DNA from: Chitinolyticbacter albus
GTDB lineage: Bacteria > Pseudomonadota > Gammaproteobacteria > Burkholderiales > Chitinibacteraceae
Direction of reading: 5' to 3'
Length of the DNA: 64,000 bases
NCBI RefSeq assembly: GCF_024437655.1
Contig: NZ_JANBVF010000002.1
Span: 62,001 to 126,000 of the forward strand
Both the position numbers and the translations under genes were made by a program. The notes under the pieces were generated by a model. That model made no database searches, was not told the DNA's origin, and was given only the letters and a program-made list of their open reading frames with translations. This document shows positions 31,782 through 41,919 of the stretch, piece after piece; within the stretch, counting starts at the first letter, position 1, and every line of letters begins with the position of its first letter.

Positions 31782-31814
31782 AAAAAACCGCACCCTTCGG
31801 GGTGCGGTTTTTTC
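31782..31814. terminator. Rho-independent terminator after lpdA
   Basis: AAAAAACCGCACCC / GGGTGCGGTTTTTT with a TTCG tetraloop, 15 bases past the lpdA stop. Its symmetry lets it also terminate the convergent methyltransferase gene, which ends at 31823. Confidence 0.95.
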
Positions 31815-31822
31815 TTGCACGT

Positions 31823-32593
31823 TCACGCCGGCTTGCGGCCGATTAACAGGAACATCCGATGCGGCACATCGAATGGATCGACCGGAAATCGCTCCGCCAG
31901 CAACTGCGCATGCTCGGCGTCGAACTTGGCGACCGCCGCTTCATCCAGGCTGGCCGACACACCGGCGCTGGCACGGATGCGGCCGCGCCATCCTTCGTGC
32001 GTATAGCGCTGCGCATGGTCGAACGATTGCGACTCCAGCGCGATGAAGCCGGCCTCGGCCAAGTGCGCAAAGCCAGCGGTGTGGATGCCGCAGCCGCCAG
32101 CACCGCGCCACTGCGGGTTGTGCGCGAGGATCAGCTGCTCGCTCGCCTCGGCGACGCTGCCCGGCAATGGAAGCCAGTCGTAGTGGGCAATCAGGAGCGT
32201 GCCACCGGGGCGTAACAGGCGCCCTGCCTCGCGCGCGGCGGCAGGCCCATCGAACCAGTGCCAGCACTGGCCGGCGCAGACCAGGTCGAACTGCGCGTCA
32301 GGCAGACCGGTGTGCTCCGCCGCCGCTGCGAGGTACTGGACCTCGACGCCGGCTTCCTGATCCAGCGCTCTCGCCGCCGCCAGCATCGCTGGCGCGATAT
32401 CAAGGCCGGTCACGCGGCAACCGCGCTGAGCCAGGCCCCGCGCCAGCGTGCCGGTACCCGTGCCCAGGTCGAGCACGCGCGAGCCTGCACCGCCTAACCC
32501 CCAGGCGGCGAGTCGGTCATAGAACGCGTCGGGAAACCCGGCACGGTGAATGCGATAGTCGTCAGCCGTCAGGCCAAAGTCGATGGTGTTCAT
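31823..32593 (-). CDS. SAM-dependent class I methyltransferase
   Basis: 256 residues from ATG 32593, preceded by GAGAGGA. Motif I VLDLGTGTGTLARGL, LDIAPAML, and the post-motif LVCAGQCWHWFD and LLRPGGTLLIAHYDW mark a Methyltransf_11/25-type small-molecule methyltransferase. Substrate unknown. It is divergent from an interrupted HTH-citrate synthase gene with 97 bases between the starts. Confidence 0.85.
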   Translation of the reverse strand: MNTIDFGLTADDYRIHRAGFPDAFYDRLAAWGLGGAGSRVLDLGTGTGTLARGLAQRGCRVTGLDIAPAMLAAARALDQEAGVEVQYLAAAAEHTGLPDAQFDLVCAGQCWHWFDGPAAAREAGRLLRPGGTLLIAHYDWLPLPGSVAEASEQLILAHNPQWRGAGGCGIHTAGFAHLAEAGFIALESQSFDHAQRYTHEGWRGRIRASAGVSASLDEAAVAKFDAEHAQLLAERFPVDPFDVPHRMFLLIGRKPA

Positions 32594-32690
32594 GGCTTTC
32601 CTCTCAGGATGGGAAAGCGGCGCCGCGTGCTGGTATTGAATGTGCTGCTGCGATATACCGTCAATCTTGATCAAACCAATCAAGTTGCCG

Positions 32691-33818
32691 ATGTTGCGCT
32701 ATCTCTACGCCGATGATGCCGCCCGCCTGCTCGGCATCAGCCGCACCACGCTATATAGCTATGTCAGTCGGGGCCGGCTTGCCGTGTAGCGCGCCGGCGA
32801 TGATCGCCGCAGCCGCTATCTGCGCGAGGACATCGAGCGGCGGCTGCGGCTGAAAGCACCCGGACGCAAGCCCGATCGCATCGCCGCGGCCAGCCTGGCC
32901 TGGGGCCAACCGGTGCTCGACACCGGTTTGAGCGGCGTCGCCGAAGGCCGCTTGTGCTATCGCAGCCAGCCCGCCTCCACGCTGGCCGATACCGCCAGCC
33001 TGGAAGAGGTGGCCGCCCTGTTATGGACTTGTGACGCAGCAGCGTTCGATGCTCCCGCTCCCGATACGGGGCCGGCCTGGGCGCAGTTGAACCAGTCCCT
33101 GCAATCGGCAAGCTTCGCCGATCGGGCCATTGCCCTCACCGCGCTGGGCCGCAATGGCATCGCAGAAACTGATCCTGCCGCCGCCGCGGTGGCTCATATG
33201 CGTCTCGTGACCGCCAGCCTGCTTGGCACCGCGCCTTGCCGGCAAGCTATCCATCGCCAGTTCGCAGCGGCATGGTCGCTCGATGCGCCGGCGAGCGAGC
33301 AGGTTCGCGCAGCGTTGGTATTGTCGGCCGATCACGAGCTGAATGTGTCGACCCTCACCGCGCGCTGTATCGCTTCCGCCGGGGCCGATCTCGGCGCCTG
33401 CGTGCTGGGCGGGCTATCCGCCGTCAGCGGCACGGCGCATGGAGGCCAGAGTACCGAAGTGGAAGCCTGGTTGGACCAGATGGCCGGCGGTGCCCCGCTC
33501 GAAGCCAGCGGCCCTGGCTTTGGCCATCCGCTGTATCCGGCGGGCGATCCGCGCGCGACGAAACTGTTGTCGCTGCTGACGCTTGATTCATCGATGGCGC
33601 ATCTGCTTGCGCAAGCCGCAGCCAGAGGCTGGCCGCCACCCAACATCGACCTCGCCTTGGTGCTGTTGCGCCGCCAGCTGGGCCTTGTGCGTGGCGGCGC
33701 CTTCGCCCTGTTCGCTGCCGGCCGCACCGTCGGCTGGCTGGCTCACGCGCTGGAGCAGCGGCGGGACGGCCATCTGATCCGGCCACGCGCCCGCTATCTG
33801 GAGCGGGTCGGTCCCTAG
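32691..33818 (+). pseudogene. HTH-domain citrate synthase family gene with an in-frame TAG
   Basis: Starting at ATG 32691 the frame reads a MerR/excisionase-like helix-turn-helix (AARLLGISRTTLYSYVSRGRLAV), then TAG at 32787-32789 (codon 33), then continues in the same frame with RAGDDRRSRYLREDIERRL and a citrate synthase-like domain to the TAG at 33816. The full frame is 375 codons, the size expected of the HTH-citrate synthase family found in betaproteobacteria. One base change separates it from an intact gene. A shorter product from an internal start (GTG 32910 or TTG 32928) is possible. The catalytic His/Asp set of canonical citrate synthase is not clearly visible, so enzyme activity is doubtful. 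Confidence 0.75.
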
Positions 33819-34094
33819 CCGCAGTGGTATTGGCACAAAAACCGGCCGGCCACTCGTCGCCGTGAGCCGACCTGTTGTCACATAAGACTGAACTAATACG
33901 ATTGCTCGTTCCTTGCACGGCCTTGCGTCGCGCGCGGCGGCTTACTCGCACGCAAGTGGTATTAACTCGATCACGCCTTGTATCCACTCCGGTGCATCAG
34001 TAAGCTAGCGCGCACTGCTTCAGAGTGCAGCCAGGCGCCGGATACCCAATAAGAATCAGATCGCGGCGCCGCCCCCAGACAATGAGGAGACAAC

Positions 34095-35666
34095 ATGAAC
34101 AAGCGCTTCAAGCCCACGCGTATTTGCCTGTCGTTGCTGCTGGCATTGCCCGGCGCCGTGCTCGCCCACGGCTCGATGGAAGTTCCGGTCAGCCGCGTGC
34201 TCAATTGCTTCAACGAAGGCCCCGAGGCACCGAAGTCCGCCGCCTGCCAGGCTGCCGTGGCCATTTCCGGCCCGCAGATGCTGTATGACTGGAACGGCGT
34301 GAACCAGAATCCGGACGGCAACCACCAGGCCTTCGTACCCGATGGCCAGTTGTGTGCCGGTGGCAAATCCAACTACGCCGGCCTCAACCTTGCTCGTACC
34401 GACTGGGTCACCTCGCCGATCGCCCCGGATTCCAACGGCAACTTCGAGTTCGTCTACAACGCCCCGGCCACACATGCGACCCGTGATTGGGTGTTCTACG
34501 TGACCAAGGACAGCTGGAACCCGACCCAGCCCTTGAAGTGGAGCGACCTGGAGCAGTTCTGCAAGCTGGGCAACGTGCCCGCCGACGCGACCAAGCGCTA
34601 TCACCTCACCTGCCCGTTGCCCAAGAACAAGAAGGGCTACCACGTGATCTACAACACGTGGCAACGTTCGGACAGCGCCGAAGCCTTCTACTCGTGCTCG
34701 GATGTGACCTTCTCGGCTGTGGTCTCCAATTACAAGGAGCTGGGCCAGATCCGTTCGGCACAGGACATCGCCGCGGAAACCAACGTCACCTTCCGCCTGT
34801 TCGACGCCAATGGCGGCGATCTGGAAAGCTTTACCGTCAGCATGGGCTGGGACAGCGTCACCGGCGAGAAGATGTATCTGGCCGCCAACTGGCCGTACTA
34901 CCTGGCGCAGAAGGTCAATAGCTCGTCGCGTTACATCTCGGTCGGCGTGCTCGCCACCAATGGCAGCATCGCCCCGGTGAAGAGCACGCAGGACAACCGT
35001 GTGTATTCGCGTGATGGCGTCAGCTACACCTTCCGTGTCGACGTGAACGGCACCACGGTGCCAACCCCGTCGCCAACGACCCCGACTCCGTCGCCCACCA
35101 CACCGACGCCATCGCCGGTCACGCCGACGCCAGTCACACCTACGCCGATTCCGGTCACCCCGACCCCGGTCACCCCCGTCCCGACCACGCCGACTCCGGC
35201 ACCGGGCGCCTGCTACACCGCCTGGGCCGAAGGCCGCAACTTCACCGCCGGTACGCTGGTGACCTACAACGGCCGTAACTACCAGGCCCTGGTAACCCAC
35301 ACCGCCTACGTGGGCGCTGGCTGGAACCCGGCTTCGAGCAACACGCTGTGGAAGGATGTCGGCGCCTGCACCGGCTCCGTGCCGACACCGACTCCGGTTA
35401 CCCCGGCCCCGGTGACGCCGACCCCGGTGACGCCGACCCCGGTAACTCCGGCCCCCGTGACACCGGCGCCGGTTACGCCGACTCCGGTCACGCCGGCGCC
35501 GTCGAGTTGCAACCCGGTGTGGAACGCCAGCACCGTGTATGCAGCCACCGGCACCAAGGTGACCTACAACGGCCGCAACTACCAGAACAAGTGGTGGACG
35601 CAGGGCGATAACCCCAGCCAGTCCGGCCAATGGGGCGTGTGGCAGGACATCGGCGCCTGCAACTGA
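34095..35666 (+). CDS. Secreted AA10 lytic polysaccharide monooxygenase with two CBM5/12 chitin-binding modules
   Basis: 523 residues. The signal peptide is cleaved before His25 (VLA-HGSM), exposing the N-terminal His that forms the copper histidine brace with His127 (ATHATRDWVFYVT); axial Phe198 is in AEAFYSC. The AA10 domain spans about 25-208. A GbpA-like second domain follows (about 212-318), then a Thr/Pro linker, CBM5/12 (373-425), another linker and a second CBM5/12 (472-523). It oxidatively cleaves crystalline chitin in the medium (substrate inferred from the CBMs and family). GAGGAG precedes the ATG; a terminator follows. The 276 bases upstream hold two AGTGGTATT repeats. Confidence 0.93.
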   Translation: MNKRFKPTRICLSLLLALPGAVLAHGSMEVPVSRVLNCFNEGPEAPKSAACQAAVAISGPQMLYDWNGVNQNPDGNHQAFVPDGQLCAGGKSNYAGLNLARTDWVTSPIAPDSNGNFEFVYNAPATHATRDWVFYVTKDSWNPTQPLKWSDLEQFCKLGNVPADATKRYHLTCPLPKNKKGYHVIYNTWQRSDSAEAFYSCSDVTFSAVVSNYKELGQIRSAQDIAAETNVTFRLFDANGGDLESFTVSMGWDSVTGEKMYLAANWPYYLAQKVNSSSRYISVGVLATNGSIAPVKSTQDNRVYSRDGVSYTFRVDVNGTTVPTPSPTTPTPSPTTPTPSPVTPTPVTPTPIPVTPTPVTPVPTTPTPAPGACYTAWAEGRNFTAGTLVTYNGRNYQALVTHTAYVGAGWNPASSNTLWKDVGACTGSVPTPTPVTPAPVTPTPVTPTPVTPAPVTPAPVTPTPVTPAPSSCNPVWNASTVYAATGTKVTYNGRNYQNKWWTQGDNPSQSGQWGVWQDIGACN

Positions 35667-35685
35667 TTCCGGCCCCGTACTGAAT

Positions 35686-35711
35686 AGGCCCTCCCTGGTG
35701 GAGGGCCTTTT
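35686..35711 (+). terminator. Rho-independent terminator after the LPMO gene
   Basis: AGGCCCTCC / GGAGGGCCTTTTC hairpin, 20 bases past the stop codon. Confidence 0.88.
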
Positions 35712-35920
35712 CATTGGTATCGACGCACCAAAAGAAAGCGGTTTCATGCACGCCACCGCCGGTCATCCCGGCAAAGCGGGGGCTTCATCGGAAGCGCAGC
35801 TCGTCGGGGACGGTCGCCCTTGGTTGGCGCACGCCATCCCATTAGCATCCGCTGACCTTGCCCGGTTTGCGCAACCCGCGCCCGGAACAGGCAGATCGAC
35901 AAGAACAGCGAGGAGAGGCC

Positions 35921-36475
35921 GTGAAACATTATCTGACCGGGGCATGCATCGCCGCCGTGCTGGGGCTGTCCGCCCCGGCCTCGGCCGAGCCGGTGCTACT
36001 GCTGCAACTGGCGCTGGACGACCTGGGCGTACACATCGTCAGCCAGGAAGTACGCGATATCGACTACAAGCCGTCGCGCAGCGAAGCGCGCGAGCGCAAA
36101 CAGGGCCGCGTGAAACGCGCGGGCCAAGGCTGGCTGGCGCAGATCGTCCGTAGCGACGGCAGCGTAGAGCGCGAGATCGCCATCGAGAACCCGCGGCTGG
36201 TACGCGGTGAGTTTTCCGATCACGCCAAGCCGGGCGACGCCAACGAATACGTCGAATCGAAGCGTGATACCGGCTATTTCGACCTGCAGATTCCCGTCTC
36301 CGCCAGCGACGTGACCGTGCGCATCATCGAGCGCAAGCCGGCGCCGCAGGCCAGTGCGCGCAGCGCCACCGCCAATGTCGACAGCGTGATGGATGCCAGC
36401 GCGGCATCGAGCGCCAGCGGCGTGCACGATGCAGTGCAGGGCGAGATCAAGGTACAGGGAGGGCGCGCGCAATGA
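35921..36475 (+). CDS. Secreted protein of unknown function, coupled to the M64 protease
   Basis: 184 residues from GTG 35921, preceded by GAGGAGA; this start gives a signal peptide (cleavage near ASA-EPV, residue 24), whereas the longer frame from 35858 would bury it. The mature part is rich in charged residues (SRSEARERKQGRVKRAG) and beta-prone (FDLQIPVSASDVTVRIIERK). No known domain is recognised. The last codons overlap the protease ATG (ATGA), so the two are made together; a chaperone, inhibitor or accessory factor of the protease is plausible but unproven. Confidence 0.75.
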   Translation: MKHYLTGACIAAVLGLSAPASAEPVLLLQLALDDLGVHIVSQEVRDIDYKPSRSEARERKQGRVKRAGQGWLAQIVRSDGSVEREIAIENPRLVRGEFSDHAKPGDANEYVESKRDTGYFDLQIPVSASDVTVRIIERKPAPQASARSATANVDSVMDASAASSASGVHDAVQGEIKVQGGRAQ

Positions 36476-38265
36476 AGCTGCGTCCACAACTCCTGCCGCT
36501 GTTGCTCGCCGGCGCGCTGGCGCAACCGGCCATGGCCCAGTTGTTCGAGCACAAGGTCAATGGTGGGCGCGACAAGCGCGTGAACATCCTGTTCGTCGGC
36601 GACGGTTACCTCGCCAGCCAGCAGGCCCAGTTCAAAACCGATGTCGCCACCTTCCACAACGCGTTGCTCGATGGCCCTTGGGGTAGCAGCTACGCGCGCT
36701 ACTTCAATACCTACGGGCTGTTCATCGCCTCCAACCAGGCCGGCGCCGACAAGGAAGACGGCAGCACGCTGAAGGACACCGCCTTTGACTGCACCTACTG
36801 GACCAGCAATCTGGAACGGCTCGGCACCTGCAGCACCAGCAAGGTGAACAGCGCCAAGAACCAGTATCTGCCGGAAGCCGACATCGTTGTTGTCATCATG
36901 AACAGCAGCAAGTACGGCGGCAGCGGCGGTAGCATCGCCGTGGCCAACCGCAGCTCGCCCGATATCGTCGCGCACGAGGTGGGACACAGCTTCGCCAAGC
37001 TGGCCGACGAATACGAATACGCCGGCACCACGCCGCGCGAAGCACCCAACGCCACCCAGACCATCCTGCCGCGCACCAGCCTGCGCTGGGCACATTGGGT
37101 GGAGGCCAGCACCCCCATCGCCACGCCGGAGACCAGCACCTACGCCAGCATCATCGGCGCGTTCGAAGGCGCCGCGTACAACCCCACCGGCTGGTGGCGG
37201 CCCACGCTGGACAGCCGCATGCGCAGCAATGGCAAGCCGCTGGGCCCGGTCAATGCCGAGCAGTTCGTGTTGGCGATGTACGACCGCATCTCGCCGATCG
37301 AAGCGTTCAGCCCTGCCGCCGGCACCGTCAGCTGGCGCGGGCCGGGCACGTTGTCGGTCACGACTATGCAACCGAGTAGCCACGCGCTCGCCATCGAATG
37401 GTGGGTGAACGGCGCCAGGAGCGCCGAAACCGGGACGATATTCCAGGGCAGCCTGCTGCCGCTGTCCGGCAACGCCACCGTGCAGGCCAGGGTGATCGAC
37501 CGCACCAGCTGGGTACGCAAGGACAGCAATAACCTGCTCAATGACAGCGTCAGCTGGACCGTGCAGGTCAGCGCGCCGACGCCGGCACCCACGCCCAGAC
37601 CGACCCTGGTGCCGACGCCAACACCCAAGCCGACTGCTGTCCCCACGCCGACGCCCAAACCCACCGTGGTTCCGTCACCGACACCGAAGCCGACGGCGGT
37701 CCCCACGCCGACGCCCCGGCCCACCGCCGTACCGACCCAGGTACCGACGCCGACGCTCACGCCTCGGCCGGCCACCCCGGTACCGGTGACCCCGACGCCC
37801 GTGCCCAGCAGCTGCTACACCGCCTGGGCGGAAGGCCGCAGCTATGCCGTCGGCAGCTTCGTCACCTACAACGGCCGCAACTACCAGGCGCTGGTCACGC
37901 ACACCGCGCACGTCGGCGCCAACTGGAACCCGGCCGCCACCAACACACTGTGGAAGGACGTCGGCGCTTGCAGCAGCAACGCGCCGATACCCGTTCCCGC
38001 CACGCCGACGCCGAGACCAGCGACGCCGATTCCGGCCACGCCGGCACCCGTTACCCCGACGCGCTCTCCAGTCACGCCCCCTGTCGTCACTCCGGCGCCG
38101 TCAGCCTGCAACCCGGCCTGGAATGCCGGCACCGTGTATGCCACTGCCGGCACCAAGGTGACCCTAAACGGGCGCAACTACCAGAACAAGTGGTGGACGC
38201 AGGGCGACAACCCCGGCCAGTCCGGCCAGTGGGGCGTGTGGCAGGACATCGGCGCGTGCAACTGA
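36472..38265 (+). CDS. Secreted M64-family metallopeptidase with two CBM5/12 chitin-binding modules
   Basis: 597 residues. After a signal peptide (cleavage near AMA-QLF, residue 22) comes an M64 (IgA peptidase M64) domain to about 280: VNILFVGDGYLAS, then zinc-binding HEVGH (168-172) with ADEY (178-181) supplying the likely third ligand. An Ig-like segment (about 280-366) and a long PTP-rich linker lead to CBM5/12 modules near 450-500 and 545-597. Both modules are nearly identical to those of the LPMO 800 bases upstream. The architecture suggests a protease anchored to chitin, attacking protein in chitin-protein composites. A terminator follows. Confidence 0.9.
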   Translation: MKLRPQLLPLLLAGALAQPAMAQLFEHKVNGGRDKRVNILFVGDGYLASQQAQFKTDVATFHNALLDGPWGSSYARYFNTYGLFIASNQAGADKEDGSTLKDTAFDCTYWTSNLERLGTCSTSKVNSAKNQYLPEADIVVVIMNSSKYGGSGGSIAVANRSSPDIVAHEVGHSFAKLADEYEYAGTTPREAPNATQTILPRTSLRWAHWVEASTPIATPETSTYASIIGAFEGAAYNPTGWWRPTLDSRMRSNGKPLGPVNAEQFVLAMYDRISPIEAFSPAAGTVSWRGPGTLSVTTMQPSSHALAIEWWVNGARSAETGTIFQGSLLPLSGNATVQARVIDRTSWVRKDSNNLLNDSVSWTVQVSAPTPAPTPRPTLVPTPTPKPTAVPTPTPKPTVVPSPTPKPTAVPTPTPRPTAVPTQVPTPTLTPRPATPVPVTPTPVPSSCYTAWAEGRSYAVGSFVTYNGRNYQALVTHTAHVGANWNPAATNTLWKDVGACSSNAPIPVPATPTPRPATPIPATPAPVTPTRSPVTPPVVTPAPSACNPAWNAGTVYATAGTKVTLNGRNYQNKWWTQGDNPGQSGQWGVWQDIGACN

Positions 38266-38283
38266 GTTGAGCACGCCATGTAG

Positions 38284-38312
38284 AAAAGCCCTCCCTCGCG
38301 GAGGGCTTTTTC
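38284..38312 (+). terminator. Rho-independent terminator after the M64 gene
   Basis: AAAAGCCCTCC / GGAGGGCTTTTTC hairpin with loop CTCGC, 18 bases after the stop codon. Confidence 0.9.
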
Positions 38313-38367
38313 TTGGCCACCATCGCTGCCATGATGATGACGCCAACGCCACGACCGGAGCCCTCCC

Positions 38368-38910
38368 ATGAAACTGTCACGCCACTTGCTGGCCACGCTG
38401 CTGCTGGTTATGGCTGCCGGAGCCGGCGCCGCCTGCCCGCCGCTGCTCGATGCCCGCTTCAAGACGCTGCAGGGCGAACCGTTCGATCTGTGCCAACACG
38501 CCGGCAAACCCATCCTGGTGGTGAACACCGCCAGCAAGTGCGGCTTCACCCCGCAGTTCGAGAAGCTGGAAGCGCTGTATCGCAAGTACAAGGATCGGGG
38601 CCTCTTGGTGATCGGCTTCCCGTCCAACGATTTCAAGCAGGAGCTTGCCACCAACAAGGAAATCGGCGATTTCTGCAAGCTCACCTATATGGTGCAGTTC
38701 CCGATGATGGAAGCGTCGAGCGTCACCGGCAGCAGCGCCAACCCACTGTTCCAGCGCCTGACTGCCGCCAGCGATACATCTCCCAAGTGGAACTTCTACA
38801 AATACCTGATCGCGCCCGACGGCAAGACGGTGACCGCGTTCAACTCCAGGGTCGCCCCGGACGACGCCCGCATCGTCGACCAGATTGAAGCCTGGCTGAA
38901 GCCACGCTGA
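38368..38910 (+). CDS. Glutathione peroxidase family protein, exported
   Basis: 180 residues with a signal peptide (cleavage near AGA-ACPP, residue 21). Peroxidatic Cys58 is in VNTASKCGFTPQF; GFPSNDF and the WNFYKYLI block complete the family signature. Cys instead of selenocysteine suggests a thioredoxin- or glutathione-dependent peroxidase, here probably periplasmic. Confidence 0.88.
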   Translation: MKLSRHLLATLLLVMAAGAGAACPPLLDARFKTLQGEPFDLCQHAGKPILVVNTASKCGFTPQFEKLEALYRKYKDRGLLVIGFPSNDFKQELATNKEIGDFCKLTYMVQFPMMEASSVTGSSANPLFQRLTAASDTSPKWNFYKYLIAPDGKTVTAFNSRVAPDDARIVDQIEAWLKPR

Positions 38911-38913
38911 TCG

Positions 38914-40219
<1,306 letters not shown>

Positions 40220-40223
40220 TTTA

Positions 40224-40335
40224 GAGCCGTTAGCAAAACCCTGCTGGCGGCGTTGCGCTCACTGGTCGTACACCTCGTACTGCCTGGTTTCGCGCGCCTT
40301 GCCAGCACCATTTCACTGGGTTTTATTAACGGCTC
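40224..40335. repeat. Dispersed inverted-repeat element, copy 1
   Basis: A 112-bp segment bounded by GAGCCGTTAGCAAAACCC and GGGTTTTATTAACGGCTC (18-bp terminal inverted repeats with two mismatches). Its inside (CTGCTGGCGGCGTTGCGCTC..., CCTCGTAC, TTTCGCGCGCCTTGCCAGCACCATT) is shared with 44073-44254. No coding capacity; a MITE/REP-type element is likely. It sits in the adhC-fghA spacer, ending six bases before the fghA ribosome binding site. Confidence 0.8.
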
Positions 40336-40352
40336 TTGCCCGAGGAAACAGC

Positions 40353-41192
40353 ATGCAACGACTGGAACAGCACCTCTGCTTTGGCGGCAACCAGGAAGTG
40401 TGGCAACACGACTCCAACGAACTTGGCAACCCTGCCCGCTTCGCCATCTACCTGCCGCCGCAAGCCGAGACCGACCCCGTGCCGGTGCTGTATTGGCTCT
40501 CTGGCCTCACCTGCACCGAGCAGAACTTCATCACCAAGGCCGGTGCCCAGCGCTATGCCGCCGAACGCGGTATCGCCCTCGTCGCGCCAGACACCAGCCC
40601 GCGCGGCGAGAACGTGCCCAACGATCCAGGCTATGACCTGGGCCAGGGCGCGGGCTTCTACGTCAATGCCACACAAGCGCCGTGGGCCACGCACTACCGG
40701 ATGCACGACTACGTGGTGCACGAGCTGCCCGCACTGATCGAAGCGCACTTTCCGGTGACCACCGCGCGGAGCATCAGTGGCCACTCGATGGGCGGACATG
40801 GCGCCTTGACCCTCGCGCTGCGCAACCCGGGGCGCTATCGCAGCGTCTCCGCGTTCTCACCCATCGTTGCGCCGAGTCAGGTGCCGTGGGGCCGGAAAGC
40901 GTTCACCGCCTATCTGGGCACCGATCAAGCGGCCTGGGCCGCCTACGATGCCGTCGCGTTGATCCGGGACGCCAAGGAGCGACTGCCATTGCTGATCGAT
41001 CAAGGGGAAGCGGACGAGTTTTTCGATACCCAGCTCAAGCCCGAACTGCTGGCTGCCGCCTGCCAGACTGCCAACCACCCCCTCACGCTGCGCCAGCATC
41101 CGGGCTACGACCACAGCTACTACTTCATTGGCAGCTTCATCGGCGAGCATATTGCCCATCATGCCAGCGCGTTACACCTGGGGAATCCCTGA
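40353..41192 (+). CDS. fghA: S-formylglutathione hydrolase
   Basis: 279 residues, esterase D fold: [12 protein letters not shown], nucleophile Ser in [11 protein letters not shown], and the catalytic His in [11 protein letters not shown]. It releases formate and glutathione from S-formylglutathione. GAGGAA precedes ATG 40353; the longer frame from 40299 begins inside the repeat element and is rejected. Confidence 0.95.
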   Translation: MQRLEQHLCFGGNQEVWQHDSNELGNPARFAIYLPPQAETDPVPVLYWLSGLTCTEQNFITKAGAQRYAAERGIALVAPDTSPRGENVPNDPGYDLGQGAGFYVNATQAPWATHYRMHDYVVHELPALIEAHFPVTTARSISGHSMGGHGALTLALRNPGRYRSVSAFSPIVAPSQVPWGRKAFTAYLGTDQAAWAAYDAVALIRDAKERLPLLIDQGEADEFFDTQLKPELLAAACQTANHPLTLRQHPGYDHSYYFIGSFIGEHIAHHASALHLGNP

Positions 41193-41919
41193 ACAAGTCA
41201 CCGTCAGCCTTGAAACACAGACCCCAATGGGACAGTTGCGTCGAATCGGACGGATTTAGGCCAATCCGCCATTCCCGCCCACCTTTCCAGTACTGCAGAC
41301 GGAAACCCTGGTCACGTTGCAGTGCCCGCCTCGCCAGATACAGCGTCGTTGGTGAAGAACTCAGTCGATAGCACCCCGCCAAAAGCCGGCGGCACAAATG
41401 GGCTGTGAGGGGTCTGGCTTTCCCGGCAGCAAGCTCAGGAAGAGCGTTGCATCACCCGCCCAAACGGTTGAGCACCCGGCATAGCTGGGTGCTTGATGCC
41501 GGTTGCTGTAGCACAACGGGCCGCAAGGCCATTCCTTCCGCCTCATGTGACACCACCGCAGCGTGTCGCCGACAGCGACTCTGCCTCGCTGACGGCTTCC
41601 TGCAGCAACCTTGGGCGTGTTGTTCTGATCCGTATTTCGTCTGTGCCATCTTCCCGAGTCATGGCGGGAACACGCAGGCGGACGTGGATAATGCTTACAT
41701 ACATTCCGTAACATAGTAAGTGTTGGTGAATTTTAAACAGCAACGTAACTTACGTAAAACTTTTTATTAAGTAATATTTTCTCCATCCAGCCCCCGTGCA
41801 TGCTTGATTACGTCGCATACCTGGAACGATGTTTTCAGCTGGCTCAATGATACACACCGCGATCTCGTGCACGACGCAAAATCGTCTTTGTAATTTGTTG
41901 CACCTTGCAAAGGAAACAA
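41193..41919. other. Gene-free 727-base gap with a base-composition change
   Basis: No convincing gene on either strand. A hairpin AGCACCC/GGGTGCT (41471-41493) followed by TTGA is a weak terminator candidate. Up to about 41690 the composition matches the chromosome; from there to the racemase gene it turns AT-rich (CTTTTTATTAAGTAATATTTTC at 41759-41780), marking the left edge of the low-GC island and presumably holding its promoter. Confidence 0.6.
41743..41755. promoter_or_regulatory. Perfect palindrome upstream of the racemase operon
   Basis: ACGTAACTTACGT is a perfect 13-base palindrome around a central C, 165 bases before the racemase start; a related CCGTAACATAGTAAG precedes it at 41707-41721. 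A regulator binding site is plausible; no regulator gene is nearby. Confidence 0.4.

Noticed and set aside
41137-41714. Minus-strand frames in the fghA-racemase gap
   Set aside because: They overlap fghA or lack ribosome binding sites, have low-complexity Arg/Ser/Cys-rich products, and show no family motif.
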